This document shows positions 1 to 7,515 of a stretch of 64,000 bases of DNA, in pieces. The translations under genes were made by a program, and so were the position numbers. This stretch comes from Planctomonas psychrotolerans (lineage in GTDB: Bacteria > Actinomycetota > Actinomycetes > Actinomycetales > Microbacteriaceae). The stretch is taken from positions 310,001-374,000 of the forward strand of contig NZ_SJEV01000001.1 in assembly GCF_008642235.1 (NCBI RefSeq), given 5' to 3'. The notes beneath the pieces are model-generated. The model saw only the letters and a program-made list of their open reading frames with translations, was not told the DNA's origin and ran no database searches. Positions within the stretch are counted from its first letter, which is position 1, and each line of letters starts with the position of its first letter.

Positions 1-512
1 GTGGTCTCGATGAGACCCTCGGCGGCAAGGAGCTTGAGGGCGCGGCCCTCGTTCGTCGGGTCGTTCGGGATGGCGATGGATGCGCCGTCCTCGAGGTCCT
101 CGAGGCTGTCGACGGTGTCGCTGTAGAACGCGGCGCTCGGCAGGTAGATCTCGCCGACGCTGATCAGGTCTCCCCCGCCCTGCTCGTTGTAGGTCTCGAG
201 GAACGTGGAGTTCTGGAACAGGTTCGCGTCGACCACACCATCGGTGAGGGCGGTGTTCGGGGTGTTGTAGTCGGTGAACTCCTGGAAGTCGATCTCGAGG
301 CCCGCCTCCTCGGCGAGGTTGTCCTGCACGAACTTCAGGATGTCGCCCGCCGGCGTCGCGAGGGCGCCCACGGTGATCTCCGACGTTTCGCCTTCGGCGG
401 CCGGGGCGGCGGCCTCGTCGGGCTCGGCCTCCGACGCGCAGGCGGTGAGTCCGAGGGTCAGGGCGGCGGCAGCGGAGAGGGCCGCGATGCGCGTGGTGCG
501 TGAGGGGAGCAT
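1..512 (-). CDS. metQ: Methionine ABC transporter substrate-binding lipoprotein (3' end outside window)
   Basis: This is the solute-binding lipoprotein of a D/L-methionine importer; it binds substrate outside the membrane and delivers it to MetI. The visible 170 residues start at an ATG (512..510) preceded by an AAGGAA ribosome site. A basic N-terminus and hydrophobic stretch lead to a lipobox (LTAC, Cys25), so it should be lipid-anchored. NlpA/MetQ family signatures follow: VTIGAL at 46-51, NLFQNSTFLETYN from 97 and DPTNEGRALKLL at 151-162. It is the third gene of metN-metI-metQ, 93 bp behind metI. The C-terminus lies beyond the window edge, so the gene is cut by the window and not known to be broken. 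Confidence 0.92.
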   Translation of the reverse strand, partial: MLPSRTTRIAALSAAAALTLGLTACASEAEPDEAAAPAAEGETSEITVGALATPAGDILKFVQDNLAEEAGLEIDFQEFTDYNTPNTALTDGVVDANLFQNSTFLETYNEQGGGDLISVGEIYLPSAAFYSDTVDSLEDLEDGASIAIPNDPTNEGRALKLLAAEGLIET

Positions 513-605
513 GGGTTTCCTTCGGTTGAGGCTGATTCGAGAACGGGCAGGCGCCGGTGGGGGTGCGGCGACCGTGGGAGAACGACGGGCGGGACGGACG
601 AAGTG

Positions 606-1370
606 TCAGCCGCCCCGCGGTTCACGCGCCAGGAGCCGCCGGAACACCGGACTCTCGGCGGGGGTGGAACTGCGGTGCGACAGCTTGCGGGCGACGGCGG
701 AACCCACCCCCTGCAGGATCATCACCAGCACGAACAGGATGATGATGACCGCGACCATGTGGATGCCGCTGTATCGCTGGTAGCCGTAGCGGATGGCAAC
801 GTCGCCGAGGCCACCCGCCGCGATCACGCCGGCCATTGCGGAGTAGTTGATGATCGAGGTGATCGTGGTCGACACGCCGAGCACGATGCTCGGCAGGGCT
901 TCCGGCACCAGCACCTTCGCGACGATCTGCCACGAGGATGCGCCGAGCGAGTCGGCGGCCTCGACGAGACCGTGGTCGACCTCCTTGAGGGCGATCTCCA
1001 CCATGCGCGCGAAGAACGGGATGGCCACCGCCGACAGGGGAACGACCGCGGCTCCCGTACCGATGAACGTGCCGAGGATGAGTCGGGTGACGGGGATCAG
1101 CGCGATCATCAGGATGATGAACGGCACGGCGCGGCCGAGGTTGACGATGAACTCGAGCGTGCGATTCAGCGCAATGCCGAGCGCACGGCTGCCGAACGGA
1201 CGCTCGAATAGCCCGCCGGGTTCGGTTCCGACGAGCACCACGCCGAGCGGGAGCCCGACGACGATGGTGATGAGCAGCGAGAGCGTGACCATGTACAGCG
1301 TCTGGCCGGTGGCCACGAGGAGCACGTCGACGAGGTCGCTCCAGAAGGTGGGCGCGTTGACGTCGATCAT
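606..1370 (-). CDS. metI: Methionine ABC transporter permease
   Basis: Membrane permease of the methionine importer, 254 residues, the usual MetI length. Several hydrophobic segments are visible, starting near residue 15. The EAA loop that docks on the ATPase is clear around residues 134-165 (GLVEAADSLGASSWQIV). Its start codon overlaps the metN stop by 4 bp (ATGA), which indicates translational coupling. Together with MetN and MetQ it forms a complete importer. Substrate is inferred from the MetN C-terminal domain and the MetQ sequence. Confidence 0.94.
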   Translation of the reverse strand: MIDVNAPTFWSDLVDVLLVATGQTLYMVTLSLLITIVVGLPLGVVLVGTEPGGLFERPFGSRALGIALNRTLEFIVNLGRAVPFIILMIALIPVTRLILGTFIGTGAAVVPLSAVAIPFFARMVEIALKEVDHGLVEAADSLGASSWQIVAKVLVPEALPSIVLGVSTTITSIINYSAMAGVIAAGGLGDVAIRYGYQRYSGIHMVAVIIILFVLVMILQGVGSAVARKLSHRSSTPAESPVFRRLLAREPRGG

Positions 1371-2362
1371 GCGGCCTGCCCCCGCATGACTTCGACGAGG
1401 AGTCCCTGTGCGCGCAGTTCGGCGATGGGCAGCGCGTGCAAATGGGCCGGCCCGGGCAGTTCGAGTCGCGTGCGACCCGCCTGATTGCCGCCGATGTGTT
1501 CGATCACCGCACCGAGGATGCTGACGTCGATTCCGTGTCGGCGGGCGAGTTGGGAGATGACCGGCGAATCGGCGGTGCCGCCACTGAAGGTGATGTCGAC
1601 GATCGTGTTCGCGTTCGAGTCCGGGACCGGGCCGAGAGGGAACAGTTCGCCGGCGAGCCGGGATCCGGGCCGGGAGATCAGTTCGACGATCGATCCCTGC
1701 TCCACCACGCGCCCGCGCTCGAGGAGTGCCGCCGAATCGCAGATGCGCTTGACGACCTCCATCTCGTGCGTGATCAGCAGAACCGTCAGGTTCAGTTCGC
1801 GGTTGATCGTCTTGATCAGGTCGAGGATCGACCGGGTGGTTTCGGGATCGAGGGCGCTCGTGGCCTCGTCGGAGAGCAGCACCCGCGGGTTGCCGGCGAG
1901 CGCGCGGGCGATGCCGACGCGTTGCTTCTGGCCGCCCGACAGTTCCGCGGGATAGGAGCGGGCCTTGGCGCCCAGTCCGACGAGCTCGAGGATGTCGGCG
2001 GTACGACGGCGGCGCTCGGCGGGGTCGGTGCCGATGATCTCGAGACCGAGTTCCACGTTGCCCTGCACGGTGCGGTGATTGAGCAGGTTGAAGTGCTGGA
2101 AGATCATGCCGATCTGCTGGCGCGCGAGGCGCAACTCGCGTCCGCTCAGCTCGGTGATGTTGCGTCCGGCCACGGTCACGCTGCCGGAGTCGGGACGCTC
2201 CAGCTGGTTCACCATGCGGATGAGCGTGCTCTTGCCCGCGCCGCTCTGGCCGATTACGCCGAAGATCGTGCCATCCGCGACTTCGAGGCTCACGTCATCG
2301 AGCGCGCGCACGGCGGGGCCGCCGCTGCCGAAGGACTTGGTGAGGGAGGAGATCGTGATCAC
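1367..2362 (-). CDS. metN: Methionine ABC transporter ATP-binding protein
   Basis: ATPase subunit of the methionine importer, 331 residues. It shows Walker A GQSGAGKST near 38-46, the signature LSGGQKQRVGIARAL, and Walker B VLLSDEATSALD. The roughly 80-residue C-terminal extension is the NIL/ACT-like domain that senses intracellular methionine and trans-inhibits transport; this domain separates MetN from other ATPases. Translation starts at GTG (2362..2360), with no strong ribosome site. It is the first gene of metNIQ. A 17-bp perfect palindrome lies 38 bp upstream and may be its operator. Confidence 0.94.
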   Translation of the reverse strand: MITISSLTKSFGSGGPAVRALDDVSLEVADGTIFGVIGQSGAGKSTLIRMVNQLERPDSGSVTVAGRNITELSGRELRLARQQIGMIFQHFNLLNHRTVQGNVELGLEIIGTDPAERRRRTADILELVGLGAKARSYPAELSGGQKQRVGIARALAGNPRVLLSDEATSALDPETTRSILDLIKTINRELNLTVLLITHEMEVVKRICDSAALLERGRVVEQGSIVELISRPGSRLAGELFPLGPVPDSNANTIVDITFSGGTADSPVISQLARRHGIDVSILGAVIEHIGGNQAGRTRLELPGPAHLHALPIAELRAQGLLVEVMRGQAA

Positions 2363-2399
2363 GGTGGATCAAGTCAAGCAGGGCGGGAGGACGCGGTCG

Positions 2400-2416
2400 A
2401 ATCGGTGTTACCGATT
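2400..2416. promoter_or_regulatory. 17-bp palindrome upstream of metN
   Basis: AATCGGT-GTT-ACCGATT: perfect 7-bp arms around a 3-bp spacer, 38 bp upstream of the metN GTG and 115 bp upstream of the divergent hydrolase gene. Size and symmetry fit a dimeric repressor site. No SAM-riboswitch-like fold was recognised in this interval. The cognate regulator is unknown. Confidence 0.5.
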
Positions 2417-2519
2417 GTGAAGGGCGGGTCTTGACAGAGGAGAGTGCCTCGCGCGTGCGGCTCCTTTCCCGGGGCCTTCCCCTGCAGCACGCTCCAACCC
2501 GGCTGGGAGGGAGCACCGG

Positions 2520-2525
2520 CATACT
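2520..2525 (+). promoter_or_regulatory. Probable -10 box of leaderless hydrolase gene
   Basis: CATACT lies exactly 6 bases upstream of the hydrolase ATG, the spacing expected when transcription starts at the first base of the start codon. No ribosome site is visible between them. A TTGACA hexamer occurs at 2431-2436 but is too far away to pair with this box. Confidence 0.45.
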
Positions 2526-2531
2526 CGATGC

Positions 2532-3317
2532 ATGGGTTGGTTCGATCGCTGGCGGCGCGCGCGGACTCCCCCGCTGCACGTGGCGATCGATGAGGGCACC
2601 GGTCCGGTCGTCGTGCTCGTGCACGGGATCGCCTCGTCCTACGTCACCTTCGACAATCTCGTTCCGCTGCTCGTCGAACGGCACCGGGTGATCGCGATCG
2701 ACCTGATGGGGTTCGGACAGTCCGATGCGCCGCCGGATGCGCGTTTCACGATCGAGGAGCACGTGGATGCCCTCCGCGAGACTCTCGACACCTTCCGCTT
2801 GCGGGATCCGGTAGTGCTGGTCGGCCATTCGATGGGCAGCCTCATCGTCAGCAGGCTGGCCGCCACGCTCCCCGACCGGGTGTCGAAGCTCGTGCTGGTG
2901 AGCCCTCCCGTCTACCTCTCCCCCAGCGCGCTCGGTGATCCGCGCGAACGAAAAGCCATGGGGCTGTATCTGAGGGCGTACGAGTTCCTGCGCACGAACA
3001 AGGTGTTCACCATGCGCAATGCGGCGATGCTGGCGCGCATTTCCCCGATCAAGAACGTGCTCGAGGTCAGCGAGCGCAACTGGAACGCCTTCGTGCTCTC
3101 GCTCGAGAACCTCATCGAGTCGCAGACCGCGATCAGCGACATCGCGTCGGTAAAGGTGCCTGTGGAGGTCGTCTACGGGGCGCTAGATCCCTTCGTCGCC
3201 CCCGGCGGGATGCGCATCGTCGAGCAGATGCGCCACGTGAACGTGCGTCGAGTGGAGGCGAGCGACCATCTCGTGCGGAAGCGCCTCGCCCGGGCGGTGG
3301 CGAGCGCGATCGGCTGA
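2532..3317 (+). CDS. Alpha/beta hydrolase
   Basis: Alpha/beta-hydrolase-fold enzyme, 261 residues, probably an esterase, lipase or related hydrolase; the substrate cannot be told. The oxyanion-hole HG motif is at 31-32. The nucleophile elbow GHSMG is at 98-102 with Ser100, and the acid and base of the triad are probably Asp219 (GALDPF) and His246 (ASDHL). There is no signal peptide, so it should be cytoplasmic. It is transcribed divergently from metNIQ and appears to be leaderless from a -10 box at 2520-2525. It has no clear functional link with its neighbours. Confidence 0.88.
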   Translation: MGWFDRWRRARTPPLHVAIDEGTGPVVVLVHGIASSYVTFDNLVPLLVERHRVIAIDLMGFGQSDAPPDARFTIEEHVDALRETLDTFRLRDPVVLVGHSMGSLIVSRLAATLPDRVSKLVLVSPPVYLSPSALGDPRERKAMGLYLRAYEFLRTNKVFTMRNAAMLARISPIKNVLEVSERNWNAFVLSLENLIESQTAISDIASVKVPVEVVYGALDPFVAPGGMRIVEQMRHVNVRRVEASDHLVRKRLARAVASAIG

Positions 3318-3411
3318 CGGTCGGTCCACTCACGGTCGTCAGCCGCGGGCGAGGCGCTCGGGCTCACCCGGCGGGCCAGATCGCGGGAGGCCGGCACGCA
3401 GTAAGTCGGCA

Positions 3412-3717
3412 TCACGGAGCTATCCCGAGCGCCTGCAATGTGCGCTCCGCGAGTTCGACGAACGCGTCGTGTCGCCGTTGACCATCGGTGCGGATCGAGC
3501 GCGGTCGACCATGGCCGGCCTGAATGTCATGGGCGAGGAACTCCTCGTCGATCCGGTGCAGCGCTCGAAGAAGTGCGGCCCCGGACTCGCCACGAAAGAA
3601 GACGCGGATGCGCAGCAGACCGTCGACCGGTTCCCCCGAGAAGTCGATGCCGCGTATGGCTTCGAAGATCAGCTCGGCCGGCTCGCCCTCGACGAGGGGG
3701 TGGGGTTGAGGGGTCAT
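3412..3717 (-). pseudogene. Fragment resembling the DUF222 region of HNH-endonuclease-type proteins
   Basis: An open frame of 101 residues. From about residue 30 on it reads like the end of the DUF222 (13E12-repeat) domain: DGLLRIRVFFRGESGAALL, then ALHRIDEEF, then QRRHDAFVELAERTLQAL. In full-length family members this segment is followed by an HNH nuclease domain, absent here. A complete member of about 510 residues lies at 31384-32922. The likeliest reading is a decayed or truncated copy; a short free-standing gene is also possible. The flanks, 3318-3411 and 3718-3825, hold nothing else recognisable. The assignment is by eye. Confidence 0.5.
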
Positions 3718-3825
3718 GTCCGGAAACTAATCCGACCCACACCACCGTTGGCCGGTGAGAAGGACGATCGTGGACTGGTCGCCGCCACCTCCGCGCGTGG
3801 AGGAAAGCGCAAGAAGCGAGCGCCG

Positions 3826-6800
3826 CTACGCCCCGTCCCTTCCCTCGACCAGTTCGATGAAGGCACTGAGCTGTGCAAGTGCCATCGCGTTCGTCGGCAG
3901 GTACTCCGTGAGCGCCGGGGAGTAGAGGAGGTACGCCGCCCACTGCGCACGGGAGATGGCGACATTCAGGCGGTTCGCCATCAGCAGGAACTCGAGCCCG
4001 CGTGGCACCTCCGCAGCGGACGATGCCGACAGCGAGACGATCGCGACGGCGGCCTCCCGCCCCTGGAAGCGATCCACCGTGCCCACGGCCACATCGCCGA
4101 GGCCCGCGGCGCGAAGCGTGGACGAGATCAGGTCGACCTGAGCGTTGTACGGCGCCACCACGATGATGTCGTCCTGGTCGAGTGGCGCCGTTCGACCATC
4201 GATCGTCCACGGCCGACCGAGGTGGTTGCGCACGATGTCGAGCACACGGTCGGCCTCCTCCTCCGACGACGTGGCGTTGAGCGTGTGCTCCACGGGCACG
4301 GCGTGGAGTCCAGGTTCGACTCCGTCGAGGTGGCGCTCCCCCGCCGCGGATTCGAGCTTGCCCTCGTAGGACAACCGGGACACGGGAGCGCACACCGCCG
4401 GATGCATGCGCCAGCTCTTGGCCAGGAAGTACCCGAACTCCGGCGGCAGCACGTCGTGCCCGTCGCTCAACCAGCCGAGCGCCGACTCGTCCACCGGTTC
4501 CGGGTGCGTGGCCTGGCTGACCTGAGGGAGCTGCTGCGGATCGCCCAGGAGGAGCAGTCGTTGCGCGCCCGCGGCGGCGGCGATCGTACTGGCGAGGGAG
4601 AACTGCCCTGCTTCATCGATGACGAGCAGATCGAGTGCGCCTCGGGGCACCTGGTTGGCGTTGCTGAAGTTCCACGCGGTTCCGCCGAGGACGCGGCCTC
4701 CCGGTTCCGCGAGGAAGGTGGTCACCGAACCGGGATCGAGCGTCATCCATGCGACCTGCTCGTCATCACCCGACTTGGGGCGCTTGCCGATTCGTGCGGG
4801 ATCAAGCCCGGCGGCCACGATCGCTTTCAGCATGTTCTTCACCGTCTCGTGAGACTGGGCCACGACGCCCACCCGCCACCCGTGGTTGGCGACCAGATCG
4901 GCGATCACCCGTGATCCGGTGTAGGTCTTGCCCGTTCCGGGAGGCCCCTGCACGGCCAGGTACGAGCGGTCGGTGGCGAGAAGGGTGTCGCGGATCGCCT
5001 CGACGATCTCCTGACCGGATGCCGCTCGGTGGTCACCGCTCCCCACGGGAAGGGGCAGCACGGCACCGGCCGACCCGCGCGGTGGCACGCGACGCAGGAT
5101 GTCGAGTGCGGGGTCGGGCAGCATGTCGGGAAGGGCGTCGTGCACCCGCTGTCCCCATTCGGCGATGGCGTCGACCTGGGTGCCGGGCGACGGCGGCGAC
5201 GCCGGAGCCAGCGCCATCGGGAGGGAGTCGTACGGTTCACCCTTGTTCGGCAGCTTCTCCTTGATCAGGTAATCCCCGATCCCCACGTCGACGATCCGAG
5301 TGCGGGAGTGCGCGTATCGCGTTCCCGGCTCCCGATCCTCATCGCCCGGGGGGTACGGCTCGTCGTACAGGAGATACGGTTCGCCGTCGACTTTGAGCGA
5401 GCTGCCCGGGGCGACGGTGCCTGCAACGCGCAGAGTGCGGGAGGCGTTGCGGTCGGCGCCATCCTGCGACCAGTCGCGTTCGACCGTCACCTCCTCGATG
5501 ACGAGCACGTCCCGGGTGTCCGCCCATTCGTCCACCGGGGCGCGGAGCCGATCGAAGTGCTCCTGCCAGAACTTCTTGCCCTCGCGGCGGTGATAATCGA
5601 TGGCCGCGGACGCCAGTGCGACGGCGGTGTCGTCGGTGGTCCGGTCCCGATGCGGCACTCCCGCGACCCTGCCCGCCAACGCGAGGTACACCGGGCTGGG
5701 TTCCCGCAACGCCGGCATGTCGACGTCGAGGTCCGGCACGGATGCCGGCGCCACCCCGTTCTCGGCCGCACGGGCGAGCAGCCAGTCGCGGAGTCGCAGG
5801 GTGGACACGCAGTCGTAGCGGTTGTAGTCCTCGATGTCATCGAGCTTCGCCTGTGCCGCCGCCGTGTCGCCGTTGCGGAACATTCGCCGGGACTCCGCGT
5901 ATTCGGTGATCGAGTCGGCGGCGTTGTCGACGCCCTCCCGGTGCTCGTCGCCCATGTAGAGCGGCTCGAGCTTCTTGAGCGAGTAGCTGTGCGATCCGAC
6001 CCGGACGCTCTTCTTGACCATGGGGTACAGGTCCACGAGCACGTGGGCGCGCAGCAGCTCGTCCACCTGCTCCTCCGCCACGCCATGCCGTGCGGAGATA
6101 GCGAGAAGGTGTACGCGCTCGTAGGCGGCGTAGTGGTAGATGTGCATGCGCGGATACCGGCGGCGACGCTCCGTCACGTAGGCGAGGAAGTCCAGGAGCG
6201 CCTGACGCTCCTCCGCGTAGTCGTGCGCCCAGAAGGCGCGGAAGGTGCCATCGGACTCGACGAGGCCCCACAGGTAGTCGATGCCCCACTCCGGACCGGC
6301 CTGTTCGCTGTAGAGCGGATCGCCCTCGAAGTCGAAGAAGATGTCTCCCTCGTCGGGCTCCGGTAGCGCGCCGAGGGCGCGCGGGTGGAAGACCTCGAAG
6401 GGCACTCCGTCGATCCTCTGGAGTCGTGCCTGAGCGCGATGCCCGGCGAGTGTGGTGTCGGCGATGCCCGGCACGGGCCCGGAGCTCCCCGCAAGGTCGT
6501 CGATGGTGACGATGCCCGCGTCGTTCAGCCGCTTGCGCTGCGTGAGGCGCATCCCGGCCACCATCAGCAGGTCGCGGTGCAGTTCCACCTGCTGCTTGCA
6601 CTCCGCGCACCGCCCGCACACCGAGTAGCGGGGGTCGCCCCACGCGGTCGCTTCCGTCTCGGTGAGTCGTTCGTCGAGCTGCTGCTGGAGCCGTGCTCGG
6701 CGCTTGCGGTACACCGGGAGGATGTCCCGGATGCGATGGGTGCTCGTGCGCCCGTCTCCGAGCAGCAGGTGCACAGCGTCGCCCATAGGGATGTGCAACC

Positions 6801-7257
6801 CGTCGAGTTGGTCGCTGTAGGCCGCGAGTTGGAGGAGCGCGGTGACCTTGGCGCTGCGGGCGAGCTTCGTGTCGTACACCTCGTACCGACCCGCATCATC
6901 GCGCAGGATGAAGTCGGCGTAGCCGAGGAATCGGCCGTCGAAGAATGTGGCCTGGAACAGCGCGTCCGCCCCGTTCCGCAGCGCACGCTCACTCTCCCGC
7001 GCGGCCTCGACGAGACCGGTGATCTCGGGACGCTCGAACTCCACGACCGCTCGGGTGCGCCGTAGTTCCTCGAGCGTGCGCCGCTCGTGCAGGTCACCCA
7101 GTTCGGCGGCACGCTCCAGCATGGGGTCGGCCTCTTCCTCCGCCGCCTCAACTCGACCGAGCTTGGAGTCCAGCTTGCGCATGAGGGCCCACTCGCACTT
7201 CGCCGCGGCGGTGAGGTCGGTGGCGCTGTAGATGACGTCGTCGGAGAGCAGAAACAC
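3826..7257 (-). CDS. TM0106-family RecB-like nuclease fused to SF1 helicase
   Basis: A 1143-residue DNA-processing enzyme. The N-terminal region looks like a RecB/Cas4-type nuclease: Asp115 (GYADFIL) and YDTK at 128-131 fit a PD-(D/E)xK core. Cys21 with Cys214, Cys217 and Cys220 (CGRCAEC) fit an iron-sulfur cluster as in Cas4, AddB and Dna2. A DEDD RNase-H-like domain begins near 309 (DIFFDFEGD). The C-terminal superfamily 1 helicase has Walker A GPPGTGKT near 774, Walker B VIDEAGQ near 880 and a DRFQGREA motif near 1064. Translation starts at GTG with a GAAAGG ribosome site. It lies downstream of sbcDC. Role in repair or defence is inferred from domains. Confidence 0.88.
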   Translation of the reverse strand: MFLLSDDVIYSATDLTAAAKCEWALMRKLDSKLGRVEAAEEEADPMLERAAELGDLHERRTLEELRRTRAVVEFERPEITGLVEAARESERALRNGADALFQATFFDGRFLGYADFILRDDAGRYEVYDTKLARSAKVTALLQLAAYSDQLDGLHIPMGDAVHLLLGDGRTSTHRIRDILPVYRKRRARLQQQLDERLTETEATAWGDPRYSVCGRCAECKQQVELHRDLLMVAGMRLTQRKRLNDAGIVTIDDLAGSSGPVPGIADTTLAGHRAQARLQRIDGVPFEVFHPRALGALPEPDEGDIFFDFEGDPLYSEQAGPEWGIDYLWGLVESDGTFRAFWAHDYAEERQALLDFLAYVTERRRRYPRMHIYHYAAYERVHLLAISARHGVAEEQVDELLRAHVLVDLYPMVKKSVRVGSHSYSLKKLEPLYMGDEHREGVDNAADSITEYAESRRMFRNGDTAAAQAKLDDIEDYNRYDCVSTLRLRDWLLARAAENGVAPASVPDLDVDMPALREPSPVYLALAGRVAGVPHRDRTTDDTAVALASAAIDYHRREGKKFWQEHFDRLRAPVDEWADTRDVLVIEEVTVERDWSQDGADRNASRTLRVAGTVAPGSSLKVDGEPYLLYDEPYPPGDEDREPGTRYAHSRTRIVDVGIGDYLIKEKLPNKGEPYDSLPMALAPASPPSPGTQVDAIAEWGQRVHDALPDMLPDPALDILRRVPPRGSAGAVLPLPVGSGDHRAASGQEIVEAIRDTLLATDRSYLAVQGPPGTGKTYTGSRVIADLVANHGWRVGVVAQSHETVKNMLKAIVAAGLDPARIGKRPKSGDDEQVAWMTLDPGSVTTFLAEPGGRVLGGTAWNFSNANQVPRGALDLLVIDEAGQFSLASTIAAAAGAQRLLLLGDPQQLPQVSQATHPEPVDESALGWLSDGHDVLPPEFGYFLAKSWRMHPAVCAPVSRLSYEGKLESAAGERHLDGVEPGLHAVPVEHTLNATSSEEEADRVLDIVRNHLGRPWTIDGRTAPLDQDDIIVVAPYNAQVDLISSTLRAAGLGDVAVGTVDRFQGREAAVAIVSLSASSAAEVPRGLEFLLMANRLNVAISRAQWAAYLLYSPALTEYLPTNAMALAQLSAFIELVEGRDGA

Positions 7258-7362
7258 GGGCGCCTTTCGGGGAGGTGGTCGGAACTGAGGCTAGCGCGCA
7301 CCCCCGACGCCGGCCCGTGTGCCGCTGCTGGGGCGATGCGGCCGCGGGTGTGGAGGAGGAGT

Positions 7363-7416
7363 GCGAATGCGAATGCGAATGCGAATGCGAATGCGAATGC
7401 GAATGCGAATGCGAAT
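7363..7416. repeat. Hexanucleotide array, nine perfect copies of GCGAAT
   Basis: Nine uninterrupted GCGAAT units (54 bp), then a partial unit and three degenerate GCGAGG/GCGAGG/GCGACC units to about 7432. It lies in the 258-bp gap between sbcC and the nuclease/helicase gene, about 105 bp upstream of the latter's GTG. It is outside both coding regions. Such arrays change length by slippage and here could alter promoter spacing. Confidence 0.95.
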
Positions 7417-7515
7417 GCGAGGGCGAGGGCGACCGGTGTAACAGTCGGGGGTCGGGTACACGTCAGCGCGACGGCCGGAACGACCGAGCGCGCTATGGCC
7501 GTTACGGCCGAAAGG

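Noticed and set aside
2431-2436. TTGACA as the -35 box of the hydrolase gene
   Set aside because: The matching -10 would lie near 2454-2460, where no TAnnnT is seen; the box at 2520 is 83 bases away.
3469-4914. Long plus-strand frame opposite the nuclease/helicase
   Set aside because: The minus strand carries helicase motifs throughout; the plus frame is Arg/His-rich and unlike a protein.
7363-7432. Dipeptide-repeat protein encoded by the GCGAAT array
   Set aside because: The frames through it are shadows of the flanking genes, have no start with a ribosome site, and outside the array do not look like protein.
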